Below the pieces are notes generated by a model. The model was not told where the DNA came from. It was given only the letters and a program-made list of their open reading frames with translations, and did no database searches. This document shows, piece by piece, positions 50,382 to 61,000 of a stretch of 64,000 nucleotides of DNA. Within the stretch, counting starts at the first letter, position 1. Each line of letters starts with the position of its first letter. The position numbers were made by a program, and so were the translations under genes. Where the stretch lies: the NCBI GenBank assembly GCA_021234155.1, contig JAJEKV010000918.1, positions 1 to 64,000 of the forward strand, read 5' to 3'. Source of the stretch: Isoetes taiwanensis (taxonomy: Eukaryota > Streptophyta > Lycopodiopsida > Isoetales > Isoetaceae).

Positions 50382-51360
50382 TTACTGCTGGGGATGTCCT
50401 TTGCCACCACAATTATAGCATTCAACATCCTTGAGTTTAGGGCATTCAGCCTTTAGGTGACCATGAGCATTGCAATGATAACATGGACCAATACTCCCCT
50501 TTTGTTTTGTTTGATTTGAACTGCTTCCTTTGAACTTAGATCGACCTGGATAGAGAACCTCAACATTTTCATCATAATCATCAGTTAGAATTTTGTTTTG
50601 CGCAAACTCTGTCCTTATCATCTCTTCAGCATTTTCTCTAGTCCTGGCTACATTCCTGATCAATGTGGCTAACTGCTTATTCTCTCCAACTGCCCTAGCC
50701 ACATGTAAAAGTTTTTGTTGATCAGTCATTACCACTCCTGCTCCTTCAAGATCTGCCACAATATTATCAAACTTTGAAAAAAAATTAGTCAAATCATCTT
50801 CCTCTCTAAGTCTGAGCTTCCTTAATTCTTTATCCAAAATATCAATTTGGGATGAACTTTTTTCTTCAAAATGTTTGAGAAGATACTTCCAAATTTCTCT
50901 AGGGGGTTTCTTTTTTTGAAGAACTGTGTCATTAATATATTAAAAGAATGGTAATGTTACAAAGCAAGTGAGGAGGAAGGAGAACTGCCCCAAAAATTTC
51001 TCTAGGGGTTTTGCCCCTTACTTTCAGCAGAATTGATGCCCCTACCTTGCTGGTTAGGATTGCATAGGCTTCTTTTAATTTTGCTTTATCAGCTCCCATA
51101 AAGGCACCACTAACACCACATGTTGTAGTTGCACCCAGACCTTCTGCTGTAGATGCCTCATCAGAAGAGCTACTCTCCCTTCTTCCTGCAACCATGCTAA
51201 CTGTACCATTAGTATTACTAGAATTGTTTTCATCCAGTAATCCCCATAAGTTTTCATTTTCAAGAACATTTTTTATTTGTTCTTTCCAAATTTGAAAACC
51301 AGGGCCCCCTTCATAAACCTTAATTCCATTGAGAAGAGCAGCTCCAAATCTGCTAGATAT
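50382..51360 (-). pseudogene. Copia gag, interrupted by a retroposon insertion
   Basis: Gag forms the virus-like particle. The N-terminal part (51,360 down to about 51,009) includes FQIWKEQIKNVLENENLWGLL, typical of copia gag. The frame then meets an 89-bp insertion (50,906-50,994). It resumes at 50,905 with PREIWKYLL and LRKLRLREEDDLTNFFSKFD, and reaches a CCHC knuckle C-x2-C-x4-H-x4-C (CYHCNAHGHLKAEC, about 50,450-50,490) plus the start of a second (CYNCGGKGH). Removing the insertion restores the reading frame through PREIW, so the break is secondary. Confidence 0.85.
50906..50994 (-). mobile_element. 89-bp 5'-truncated LINE insertion inside copia gag
   Basis: AATTTCTCTAGGGG occurs at 50,892-50,905 and again at 50,995-51,008, a 14-bp target duplication. 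The intervening 89 bp end on the minus strand in ...GTTCTTCAAAAAAAG, a poly(A) end like that of the L1 at 52.1 kb (GTCCTTC then poly(A)). It is therefore a minimal L1-type retroposon copy. Confidence 0.85.
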
Positions 51361-51370
51361 TTCAAGTAAC

Positions 51371-51386
51371 CTGGCTCTGATACCAA
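51371..51386 (-). other. Copia primer binding site (tRNA-Met)
   Basis: The minus strand reads TTGGTATCAGAGCCAG directly after the LTR end, complementary to the 3' end of initiator tRNA-Met, the usual primer of plant copia elements. Confidence 0.92.
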
Positions 51387-52032
51387 TGTTAGGATCAATT
51401 GAGATAAATTTAGCCACTTGTAATTGTCTTGTTAAGTTCCCCTTTTTAAAAAAATATGAAATAACAATAAACCAAAGTCCAATAACAAGACAATGTAAAT
51501 GAGATTTTCAAACAATTAACTAAAGGAACTTATTCATTCAGCTCGACAACCCAGGCATTCATATTAAAATGAATCCAATTGCAAATACACTGCTCATCTC
51601 GACCAGATCTTGTTCCACATCTTCTTATATAGGCAGGCACCAATTCTTGTGAAATCGGCACCGAATGAGGACATCGGTTTCGCTCCATTCCATGTTTGAA
51701 TATCAAACATGGCATCAGATCATTTGACCGATATTTATATCTGTTTTTGTGACCATTGAACCTTAGGTTCACGAATTTGTATATTAACCTTTAAACCTTG
51801 ACCAATGTTAACCATTAAAACAATATTCTTCTCCATAGGTTAACCCTTGAACTAAGGTTTGTTCTTAACCCCTTTCCATAGACAAACATGTTTGCCTAGG
51901 TTTCATCTTGTAATTCTTCAATAGCCTGTAATTTCCTTCATGTATGCCTTTGTCTGTGATAAGATTCTGTAATGTATTCTTTCAATCCTTCACTGTAGCA
52001 CTTATTATAATAATATGAACTTATCCCTTTCA
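51387..52032 (-). repeat. Copia 5' LTR (646 bp)
   Basis: On the minus strand it begins TGAAAGGGATAAGTTCATA and ends GATCCTAACA, with TG...CA termini. The primer site follows immediately. Confidence 0.95.
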
Positions 52033-52131
52033 TATATTAGGATTAGGTCTAGAGATTTTAATATTTTATACATTATTTATGATAAAGAAAATATGCATTA
52101 TTTAACTATGTTCAAGCTTTTTATGCACTTT

Positions 52132-52974
52132 TTTTTTTTTTTGAAGGACGTGAGGCTCTTTTTATTGACAAGAACAAAGGCACAATACACAATGCACAGA
52201 CAGGAATAAAACCCTAGTGGATAGGCTGACCCAACTAGGCAAAAACACCCATCTATGCATAAGAAGAACACCGTAAATACGTCTGCCAAATTATCTCTTT
52301 TTTATCATCAGCTAGAGATGAGCAACGATAAGCTTTAGTGATCTTCTGCTAAGCACAATGGAGAAGCTGCTGATCAGAGATGTGTGCACCTTGGAAAATC
52401 CACAAACGTCGCCTCTGCCAGATAGACCACAAAATCCAACTAGAATCAAGATGAAATGCCGCTTATGCAAGCTAGGCCAAACATGGGGATAAAGTGCAAG
52501 TAGGATCTCCTGGCTAGTGAGAGACACACTGAAAAGAGTGAACAACCACTCCCAAGCAAGCCGCAGATGATCGCACAAGAAGAAGCAGTGTTCAATAGTT
52601 TCAACACGTTGGCCGCAGAGGGCAACGATCCAAACTCTAGGATTCATCTTGTGAACCAAGACATTCACTCGAACACATCTATGGAGAATTTGCCATCGCA
52701 ACCCACGACACTTTAGGGTGGAGCAATTTATCCCATGTCCACATCCAAACACTTCTCCACCGTGGTTGAGGAAACGAAGAAGATGCGGTCTTTGGGATGG
52801 GGAAGAGGCTCACAATCTAAAAGCGACCAGATGCGTGGGAAACAAACTTTTCCGGCTTAAGGCGTGCATCACATATCCAAATAGGCACATCGGCTGTGGT
52901 TCTTTGACATTGGATGGCAAAAATCAGCCACTGACCCCAGATTTGCCGATCCCATCTGTATAACAGAAATCTCG
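52132..52974 (-). mobile_element. 5'-truncated L1-type LINE with poly(A) and 16-bp target duplication
   Basis: GCTTTTTATGCACTTT occurs at 52,116-52,131 and 52,975-52,990. Between them, the minus strand ends in GAGCCTCACGTCCTTC and a poly(A) tract abutting the low-coordinate duplication. The minus-strand frame 52,752-52,312 reads VALCGQRVETIEHCFFLCDH and LAWEWLFTLF, the zf-RVT type C terminus of plant L1 reverse transcriptase. The 843-bp copy contains only that end and the 3' UTR, so it is dead on arrival. Confidence 0.9.
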
Positions 52975-52999
52975 GCTTTTTATGCACTTTGTCTTTGTT

Positions 53000-54590
53000 T
53001 TCACGAACTAACATATTTTGAGGTCATATTCTGAAAGATTTTAATGTTTCTGATCATTTAAAGCAGTTTTTGAAGAAATGTCGTTCCGTTTCGTGCAAAT
53101 GAGCTAGTCGTACTCGTTCCTTGAGGGTTGCCATTCCTAAAATTGTTCCGTTCTATGCCAACTATACTTTAAACAACTTAAACATCATCCATTGTCGTGT
53201 ATTGTCTTTGAACATCCACTGTCATGTTTGAACCAATGTCTTAAATATCTACTAGTAATTGATTGCCAGTAAGCTTTGGTAAAAGTTGAAAGCATTATAA
53301 GGTGTTGCTCCGCATCGCGCAACTCCTCCCTCTTTCCCTTTGTGTTGGTGTTAGTTGGTGTTAGTGGATGTTGTGCCATTATTCCATCCAAGACTTTTAA
53401 AGTTTCCTTCTATATTGTTTAGCAAAGAGCCTATGACAATACGATTGGTTTTGTTCTAATGGTTGGTTGTGTTCAAAGAATGTATTGATTTTGTATAAGG
53501 AAACATGTGAAGCATTATTGTGGATATCCTAGTGGCATTCTATTATATTCTAGTGCATGTTCACCATGCAGGTCTTTGGAATGCTTTGTATTGCCATGTA
53601 ACATAAAAGGATGTTATCAATTTACATCCATGAAGCATTATTGTTCATATCATTATTATATTAGGTTGTAGTGGTATGCTAAGGATAACCTTTGGCTTCT
53701 TCCAACAATCCAGAATGGCCAAAGTGAAAATTTGCAGTTAATGCATAAGGACATCATGGCCAACATAACAATTTGCATATAAGAATGGTTTGACATAAGT
53801 AGTAGGACAAACCTTGAGAGATAGGACTAAATTCGAAGGCCAAGAAGACAACCATTTATACAGAAAGTAGATATAATATATACTATGTGTATATTCCACT
53901 GCAACTTATAAGATCAAATCACTAATGTAGCGAGGTAAATTTCTTAATTTCATTTTCATGAAGGGTATAAGATGTTATCTAAATTGCTTACTATTCATAT
54001 TCAGTCAATATTCGAGTAAGAGAAGTACCATGCCACATCCATGGCACAACGGAGAGCTGAGCTCTTTTTAAAAATACATGTGCCCACGATATCTCAAAGC
54101 ATAGCCATTTTGAAATAAAGGTGGAATAGGGATCTCAGACTCCGCTAATTTCTTTATCTTCCTGCAAAGATGCACAAAAGTTCAGCAAGTACTTACTGTC
54201 ATATTCTTTCACATGCTAAAGAAAAATGCAAGAACCAAGATAACATGAAAATGTTAGAATCAAGACATGAAACTTCGACATCAATGTTTGGAATAACATC
54301 AATTACCTAGCCACGGGAATTTTTGACATGCCGTGTATTCTCAACTTGAGTTCCGATGCGAGGCCAAAATCCCATCTTTGTTCAAATTTTTCAAATTTCT
54401 TTGCAAGACAATTAAAAAGCATCGAGAACTACCGTCCTAAAAAAAGCTACACTAAAGCTACGCTTGATCATCAAAGTCGTACGGGAATGCTACCCTAAAG
54501 TTACACGACCATCAAAGTTAGTGGGCATTAAAAAGGCTTGAAATATTAAAGAAAATCTCCCCATGCAAATCCACACTCTACCTATCTACT
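53000..54590. other. Stretch without supportable genes
   Basis: AT-rich sequence with only short frames. No repeats, terminal structures or domains were seen. Confidence 0.55.
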
Positions 54591-54592
54591 AA

Positions 54593-54900
54593 TCAAAGTT
54601 GTTTCAATAAACCACAATTAGACTCTAGCTCAGAACTGGATTCCTTTTTAATAGTCACCATGCATGTCAACCGAGAATACATCATCATTTGGAAGGATAT
54701 ACTCCTCCTGCACTTTTCAAAGACCTTGTTTTCATGTCCATGCCGCACATATGTTATTGTATTCCATGAGATAGTATCATGTTTGTGGCATTTCAATTTG
54801 CATGCATCTTCAAACTTACCACGGTGAACATAGGCTGCAATCATGGCGTTCAATGTCACTATATTTGGTTATGCATTTTTTCAAGTAAGCTCTTTGCAAA
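54593..54900 (-). pseudogene. PPR-protein fragment
   Basis: The minus-strand frame reads TLNAMIAAYVHRGKFEDACKL followed by KHDTISWNTI, two adjacent pentatricopeptide repeat units of the plant PLS type (the V.LNAMI..Y...G....A..LF and D.ISWNT patterns). PPR proteins bind organellar RNA in sequence-specific fashion. Only about two of the usual ten or more repeats remain, the spacing is disturbed, and a further weakly repeat-like frame lies at 55,029-55,256. A relic or captured fragment. Confidence 0.6.
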
Positions 54901-55629
54901 TCATGAAAGATAAACACATATCAAATGCCCTTTGTGCCTAATTCATCAAAACACATTGCAGTCAATACAAACAAACAAATACAGATAGGATCATATAAAG
55001 CAACGGCTAAGATAGGTAACATACCGGATTACGGTGCCTTGAACATCAAATCCAGCAAGCTTTCTAGCATGATCCCGTTTCTTGATCCAAAACCATTGAT
55101 AATTGGAACTCCACGGATGTTTTGTGCTTCCCGAGTCCCCATATTTGTGTCGCTGAAGCCGCACATTAGCAAATACCAAAAAATAATAGCAACGAACTTA
55201 TTTTTTTCTTTTTGTTGTCTAATGCCGTCAAACATCAAATTCGGTAAGCATTCCAAAGCATCAAATTCTGTTTCCTTATCTCAAGCCATGACAATCGAAA
55301 GCTATGTTAGGGATAAAAGATCTTTGAGTAAACAAAATTATTTGCAAACATCGAATCAAATAAAGTTACACGAATGGTCAACTATTCAAATAGCTGCTGA
55401 GAAACACATGTACATTGTTGAAAACGGAGTTTTTCAAATTCCGTACATTAGAATAATTTCCAACAGATAAGTGCTCTGTTTGTTGAACCAGGGTGACTTG
55501 TACTCTTTTTAAAATGAAGGAAATGTAAACGCATACACGGTAGGTGAGTGCCATTCCCTTAGAACCGGGAGCTTTAACTATTTTTGTCTAATGGTCTAGT
55601 TTCCATAACGGGTGCAGCACCAAGCTGTG

Positions 55630-55845
55630 CTACTTAAGCATAACAATAGAAGCATGGGGCCGAAAGCACGGCCGAAAGGCTTCATAAATGTAAGATTTTA
55701 CCCGAATCGCATAGGTTTTGAAAGCAATATATGATCTTTGGTCTTGCTCTTCAGCTTTTCCAATTTTCATGAGTAGGGTCTTGCCATGTTGGATATCCGG
55801 CACATGGAAGGGAAGCCATAGCCGACCATCTCCTTGGATCTTCAT
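55630..55845 (-). pseudogene. Coding-like fragment of unknown family
   Basis: A 71-codon minus-strand frame (FHVPDIQHGKTLLMKIGKAE, then SYIAFKTYAIRVKSYIYEAF) has non-repetitive composition, and the upstream minus strand (55,850-56,000) has a promoter/leader-like AAAACCCTAGAACCC word common near plant gene starts. It may be the first exon of a gene truncated by insertions. I do not recognise it. Confidence 0.25.
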
Positions 55846-56282
55846 CTACGGGGATGCATCCACATCCGGACTTATCATTCCCTCGCCGTTTAAACCACCT
55901 TCAACCGCCCTACCCTACCCGGGCCGTAGCCCATCGCTAAGATAGGATCTCTCTAGAACCGGAATAACGATCCGTTTTGGGTTCTAGGGTTTTGCATGAG
56001 ATGTTGGTGCAATGGCGTGCTCGTCCTTTGAATAAAAGCTCCCGGTTAACCAAGCATCTCTCAACAGTAAAAAAAAAACTCTAATTTGTCAAGAAGATTT
56101 GTGCAACATGGCTGCCATGCTCACGAAGATCCGACGCTAGTAAGTTTTACCGTAGATAGATAAGTTGGAAAAAAGGGTAAGCTGGAAAAGAAGGGCAAAA
56201 ATAATGCCACGTGGCCCAAACGAATCTAGGCCGTCCGATTTAGGGCTCGGTGCACTACTACGGTAAAACATTATAATATAAG

Positions 56283-56310
56283 ATTCTATTCTATTCTATT
56301 CTATTCTTTT
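56283..56310. repeat. (TTCTA)n microsatellite
   Basis: About five units of ATTCT, the same pentamer as the LINE tails at 15.0 and 32.1 kb. The preceding bases (AACATTATAATATAAG) lack the LINE 3' hairpin, so this may be the tail of a different retroposon or a spontaneous repeat. Confidence 0.75.
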
Positions 56311-56479
56311 GGTTCCAACATGATGATTAGATGATATTTAGGGCGCTTGCTTGACTGAAAAAACACATGTGGAATGTCTGAATCCACAGATTATCATGTC
56401 TTAGGGACCGATTGGTTCAGAAATTGATCCCAGGAATAAGGATTCATCTCCTTATACAAGGACTAGAAATACCATTTAA

Positions 56480-57400
56480 GGAAGGAAGGAAGGAAGGAAG
56501 GAAGTATATTTTAACGTCCACGGAGACCAACTGGCCTATGAGACGGTTTTACAATATAGCGGGGAAAGTTTTCAAACACAAAATAAAAGCAGCGAAACCA
56601 CAGACAATGTGTCTCTACCATTGGATGAAAAAACCCAGGTGTGGGAGGAAAAACCCTTGTAGTAGGCGTTGAGAGGCCCTATTCCCCAGGCGTTCAAATT
56701 CCCCTTTTTGTGAGGGACTCCACGACCCGGTGGAGACTTGCGAGAATGTAGGGCCTTAAAGGCGTGCCACCATTGGCAAAACCCCCGGCCGGTTAGGAAT
56801 TGCTATCTCGAGCATCCGAGATCGGCATGGCTGCTTTCGGATGTGTGCATATCTTTGGGCATTCTGTAGAGCATGGTGTTCATCTTCTACTATCGCATGT
56901 GGCGGACGGCATAATCTCTCATGCCGGGGATTCCCACGCCCTCCATCCGTACCCGTATTTGTCTCAATTCTGAGATGGTGGGACCATGTCCTTATTGCAG
57001 CTATAGCTCTTCGTTTCTTGGTGGAAATGTGTGCCTTCGAATCTTGGTGGGGCCGTGTTCAAGCGGCCCGATTGACTGTGTGTGGTAGTGCTCTATTTTG
57101 GGCTTTGCAAGAGTGGGCGCATCCCACCGAGAGGCGACAAAGCGGCGCATTCAAATGCAGCTCTGCTCTCTACGATATCAACGCATATCCACAATGTGTT
57201 GATAGTCTATGGACCATCGTGCGAACCATCCCTACAATGCTCTTGCCATACTCTCTTGAGGCGTTGCGGCCCTTGTGCCAATAACGAGCAGGGGAGGAAG
57301 GCGTTGTGCATCCATTTCGTCAACCTTATGGAAATCATAAGGTGCACGCATAGCGAATCTGCCGGGGGCCAAAAGAAGAACTTTTTGAAGATAAATAATA
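56480..57400 (-). mobile_element. LINE 3' end with (CTTC)n tail
   Basis: On the minus strand the end reads CGTCTCATAGGCC-AGTT-GGTCTCCGTGGACG (56,545-56,514), a hairpin with the same inner loop stem as the 15.0-kb copy, then TTAAAATATA and a (CTTC)n tail (56,504-56,480). Upstream 3' UTR words are shared with 15.0-15.1 kb. The segment up to about 57,400 has raised GC and a 147-codon + strand frame that I regard as a shadow. The upstream boundary is uncertain. Confidence 0.6.
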
Positions 57401-57455
57401 TCCCGTGATGGTAGAAAAAATGTTAAATCCTCTTCATACTCTTTTCATGTAGAAT

Positions 57456-57965
57456 CACTACAAGGGATAGTCGACGTCCAAGCGGCGTCGACGCCGAAAA
57501 AACGACGGGTCGTCGCCGAACATCGGCGACATCGCCGTTCCAACAGCGCATAACGTCGTTCGGCGTCGTTCAACGGCGTTTTTGAGGGGATGGCGGTTTC
57601 CATTGGCTGCGCGTGGCATGAATGGCTAGCGCGGCAGGGCACATGTCAAAACGTCGGTTGGCGCCGTTTGACGGCGTCTCCACGAGTGGCGTGGCACATC
57701 GGCTGGCGTGGCTTTACTGACACGTACCGGCACGCCGCGTGTTTCCGCCACATCGACATGGCGTCGTTGAGCGGCGACTAAAAATCGGCGTGACCCGGTT
57801 CACCCGTGGCCTGGCGACATGCCGGGCACGCCAAAGTGTCCGCCATCGTCGACATGGCGATCGTTAAACGTCCGGCGCGGCGGCTTTACCCGGCGTGCGT
57901 AGGTGATCGTCCAGCGCCGCGCTATTGTCAACAGAGCCCGCGTAAGCAGCGTCGTTTAACGGCGC
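57456..57965 (+). mobile_element. CACTA-type transposon left end with subterminal repeats
   Basis: CACTACAAGGGATAGTCG at 57,456 matches the CACTACAA start of plant CACTA (En/Spm) terminal inverted repeats and is preceded by AAT (possible 3-bp target duplication). It is followed by about 500 bp of GC-rich DNA in which a CGTCGTTNAACGGCG word recurs (about 57,562, 57,665, 57,764 and 57,949) with many GGCG/CGCC variants, as in subterminal transposase-binding repeats. The matching right terminus is not in the window. Confidence 0.55.
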
Positions 57966-57969
57966 TTAT

Positions 57970-58015
57970 TTTTTTTTTTTTTTTTTTTGGGAAAAAAAAA
58001 AAAAAGCGTCTTGAA
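57970..58015. repeat. Poly(T)/poly(A) palindrome
   Basis: A run of about 20 T, GGG, then about 14 A forms a near-perfect low-complexity hairpin at the junction between the CACTA subterminal region and the tandem array. Confidence 0.8.
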
Positions 58016-58048
58016 AAAAAAATAATACTTGGCGTTGCTTATCGTTTT

Positions 58049-61000
58049 GGAATGCCAAAATTACCCTATGGACTAAGGTACCGCGGTCGGGTTTGCAAAA
58101 AAACGACACACCTCACGCCCTACATTGCGGTATTCAACCGTACCACCTCCCAGGCCAATTGACTACGAGTGTGTTGCACATGAGATAGTTTGGCTTCGAG
58201 AAGGGGTGGCCTTACGGCCACAAAACTTGGTCCCTAGGGCAATGTCGGCGTTCTGGAGTCCATTGGCGAGCGAATCGATTCGGGGAGGGAAAGTTGCCCG
58301 CGTCGTCGCCGTGGCCTAGCCGGGAGAGGACTTTTGGGGCAAGCCGCTCAGGTGGTTTTTAGGGTCCGGGTGCTCTGGCGTCAACACCCCCCTCGTCAAG
58401 ACGGCTGGCCAAGGTCCTAGTCGAATCGACAAGGATAGAGCCTCCCAGAAACGTAACCCTATGAGTTGCGGGTTCTAGCGGGGTTTGCGTTTTGGGTGCC
58501 GGAGTTTGGTCTTTGCACTTGGGACGTGGCCGATCACATGCAGTTGAGAAGCCGAAGCAAGAGGAACTGGCGGAATGGAGTTTGGACTGTACTCCTCCTG
58601 TTGTGGCGGTTAGGAAGTCAAGGCCGCTTTGCAATGTAGCAAGACATTAAAATTGCGTAATTAATGCATATCTGAGACTTAAATTGATTTTTTTTTTGTC
58701 ATTAGCATCCTAAGTCATCGCCAACATCTGAGCCAACTTTCAAAATTTTGGATATGGTTTTAGATCAAATAGTTTGCACTAGACGGTCAGGGGCTGACTG
58801 TTGTTGGGCAGCCGAGCTGGCACACTTGCCCAAGTCAAACAAGGCCAGGACCTTGCAAGGCCTCCTCATTAGAGGAGAGTCCGAACAGGAGGCGAGCCCA
58901 AAAAAGCTTCCCGAGGCTGACCTTTCTGGCGGCTCCGTCCGGGGCGCTAAAGACCACACTCCCGGATCTCGGTTCAGTATCCGACCATTGAATCCTTTGT
59001 TCCGGGAACACAGTCTGAGAAGGTCAAAAAATCCAACATACGTCCGGGAGAACATATCAAACCCGCGAAGCGTCTGGGCGGCGACAGAGAAACCAAAGTG
59101 TTTTGTCGTTCGGACATTGCGGAGGCTCCGAAATGCCGAACCGGCTTCGCCACATCATCCAGGAATGCCAAAATTACCCTAGGGACCAAGTTATGCGGTC
59201 GGTTTTGCAAAAGAAACAAACACTTACGCCCTACATTGCGGATTTCGGCGACCACCTCCTAGGCCAATTGACTACGAGTGTGTTGCACATGAGATCTTCT
59301 TCGAGAAGGGTGGGCTTCGGCCACAAAACTTGGTCCCTAGGGCAATGTCGACGTTAGGAGTCCATTGGCGAGAGGATCACGGTTAGAGAGGGAAGTTGCC
59401 GTCCGTCGCCGGGGGCCGCCGGAGAGGAATTTTGAGGCAAGCTGCTTCGGGTGGTTTTAGGGTCCGTGCTCTGGCGTCAACACCCCCTCTACATCAAGAC
59501 ACGGGCGCAAGGTCCTAGTCAAATCGACAGGGATAGAGCCTCCAAAGCGTAAACCCTATGAGTTGCGAGGTTCTCCTAGCAAGGTTTGCGTTTTGGGTGC
59601 TTAGTTTTTGGTCTTTTGCACTTGGGGCGTGGCCGATCACATGCAGTTGAGAACGAAGCAAGGGGAACTGGCGAATGGAGTTTGGACCTGTACTCCTCCG
59701 TTGTGGCGGTTAGAAGTCAAAGGGCCGCTTTGCGGTAGCAAGACATTAAGTAAATTCGTAATTAATGCATGAATGCGAATTAAATTCTGATTTTTTGTCA
59801 GCTAGCTTCCTAAGTCATCGCCAACATACAGGCCAACTTTCAAAAATTTTGGATAAGGTTTAGATCAAATAGTTTGCACTAGAACAGTCCAGAGATGTTG
59901 TTGGGCAGTAGAAAGCACACTTGCCCAAGTCAAACAAGGCCGGGGACCTTGCAAGGCCTCCTCATTAGAGGGAGAGTCAGAACCCCGGGAGGCGAGCCCA
60001 AAAGCTTCAGGGGCAGCCTTTCCTCGGCGTTGCCACGCGCCGTGGGTGTACGCTTAAAGACCACACTCCGGATCTCGGTTCCCGTGATCCCACTGTTGAA
60101 TCCTTTGTTCGGGAACCTGGTCCGAGAAGGTCCAAAAATCCAACATCCGTCCGGAGAACATATCAAACCTTGGCGCCCCAGCGGCGGCAGTGTAAAACCA
60201 AAGTGTTTTGTCGTTTCCGGACATTGCGAGGCTTTCAGAAATGCCAATCCGACCGCCACATCGTCAGGAATGCCAAATTACCCTAGGGACCAAGTTACAC
60301 GGTCAGTTTGCAAAAAAGAAAGAAACACTACGCCCCTACATTGCGGTATTTGACCACCTCCTAGGCCAATTGACTACGAGTGTGTTGCACATGAGATAGT
60401 TTGGCTTCTTGAGAAGGGTGGGCTTACGGCCACAAAACTTGGTCCCTAGGGCAATGTCGGCGTTCGAGTGCATTATTTGAGAGGCAGGATCCGCGGTTCA
60501 GGAGAGGGAAGTTGCCGTCGTCGCCCGGGGAGCCTTTGGGGGAGGACTTTTGGGGCAAAATTTGCTTCCGGGTGGTTTTAGGGTGCGTGCTCTGGCGTCC
60601 AACACCCCCCCTCACGTCAAGACGCCAAAGGTCCCTAGTCAAATCGACAAGCATAGAGCCTCGGCGTAAACCCTATGAGTTGCGAGGTTCTAGCGAGGGT
60701 TTGCGTTTTGGGTGCCGAGTTTTGGTCTTTGCACTTGGGATGTGGCCAATCACATGCGGTTGAAACCTTGCGAAGCAAGGGAACCGGAATGGAGTTTGGA
60801 CTGTACTCCTCCCGTTGTGGCGGTTAGAAGTCAAGGCTGGCTTTTGCGGTAGCAAGACATTAGTAAATTCGTAATTAATGCATGAAACGGACTTAAATTC
60901 TGATTTTTTGTCGGACTAGCATCCTAAGTCGCCGCCAACATACAGGCCAACTTTCAAAAATTTTTTGGATATGGTTTAGATCAAATAGTTTGCACTAGAG

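Larger units (their letters stand above)
46444..52032 (-). mobile_element. Ty1/copia retrotransposon, structurally complete
   Basis: Two near-identical LTRs (46,444-47,094 and 51,387-52,032) bracket gag, protease, integrase, reverse transcriptase and RNase H in copia order on the minus strand. The flanks are TATAT at 46,439-46,443 and TATAT at 52,033-52,037, a 5-bp target duplication. Total length is 5,589 bp. The LTRs differ at only a few positions, indicating recent insertion, yet the coding part carries two nested insertions, several frameshifts and stops, and catalytic-site losses. Confidence 0.95.

Noticed and set aside
56841-57284. 147-codon + strand frame
   Set aside because: No family resemblance. 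It lies in a minus-oriented LINE-end segment of raised GC and is more likely chance or a shadow.
58748-59182. 144-codon frame inside the 1.1-kb array
   Set aside because: The frame is not preserved in the other units and has no recognisable domain, so it is a chance opening in GC-richer repeat DNA.
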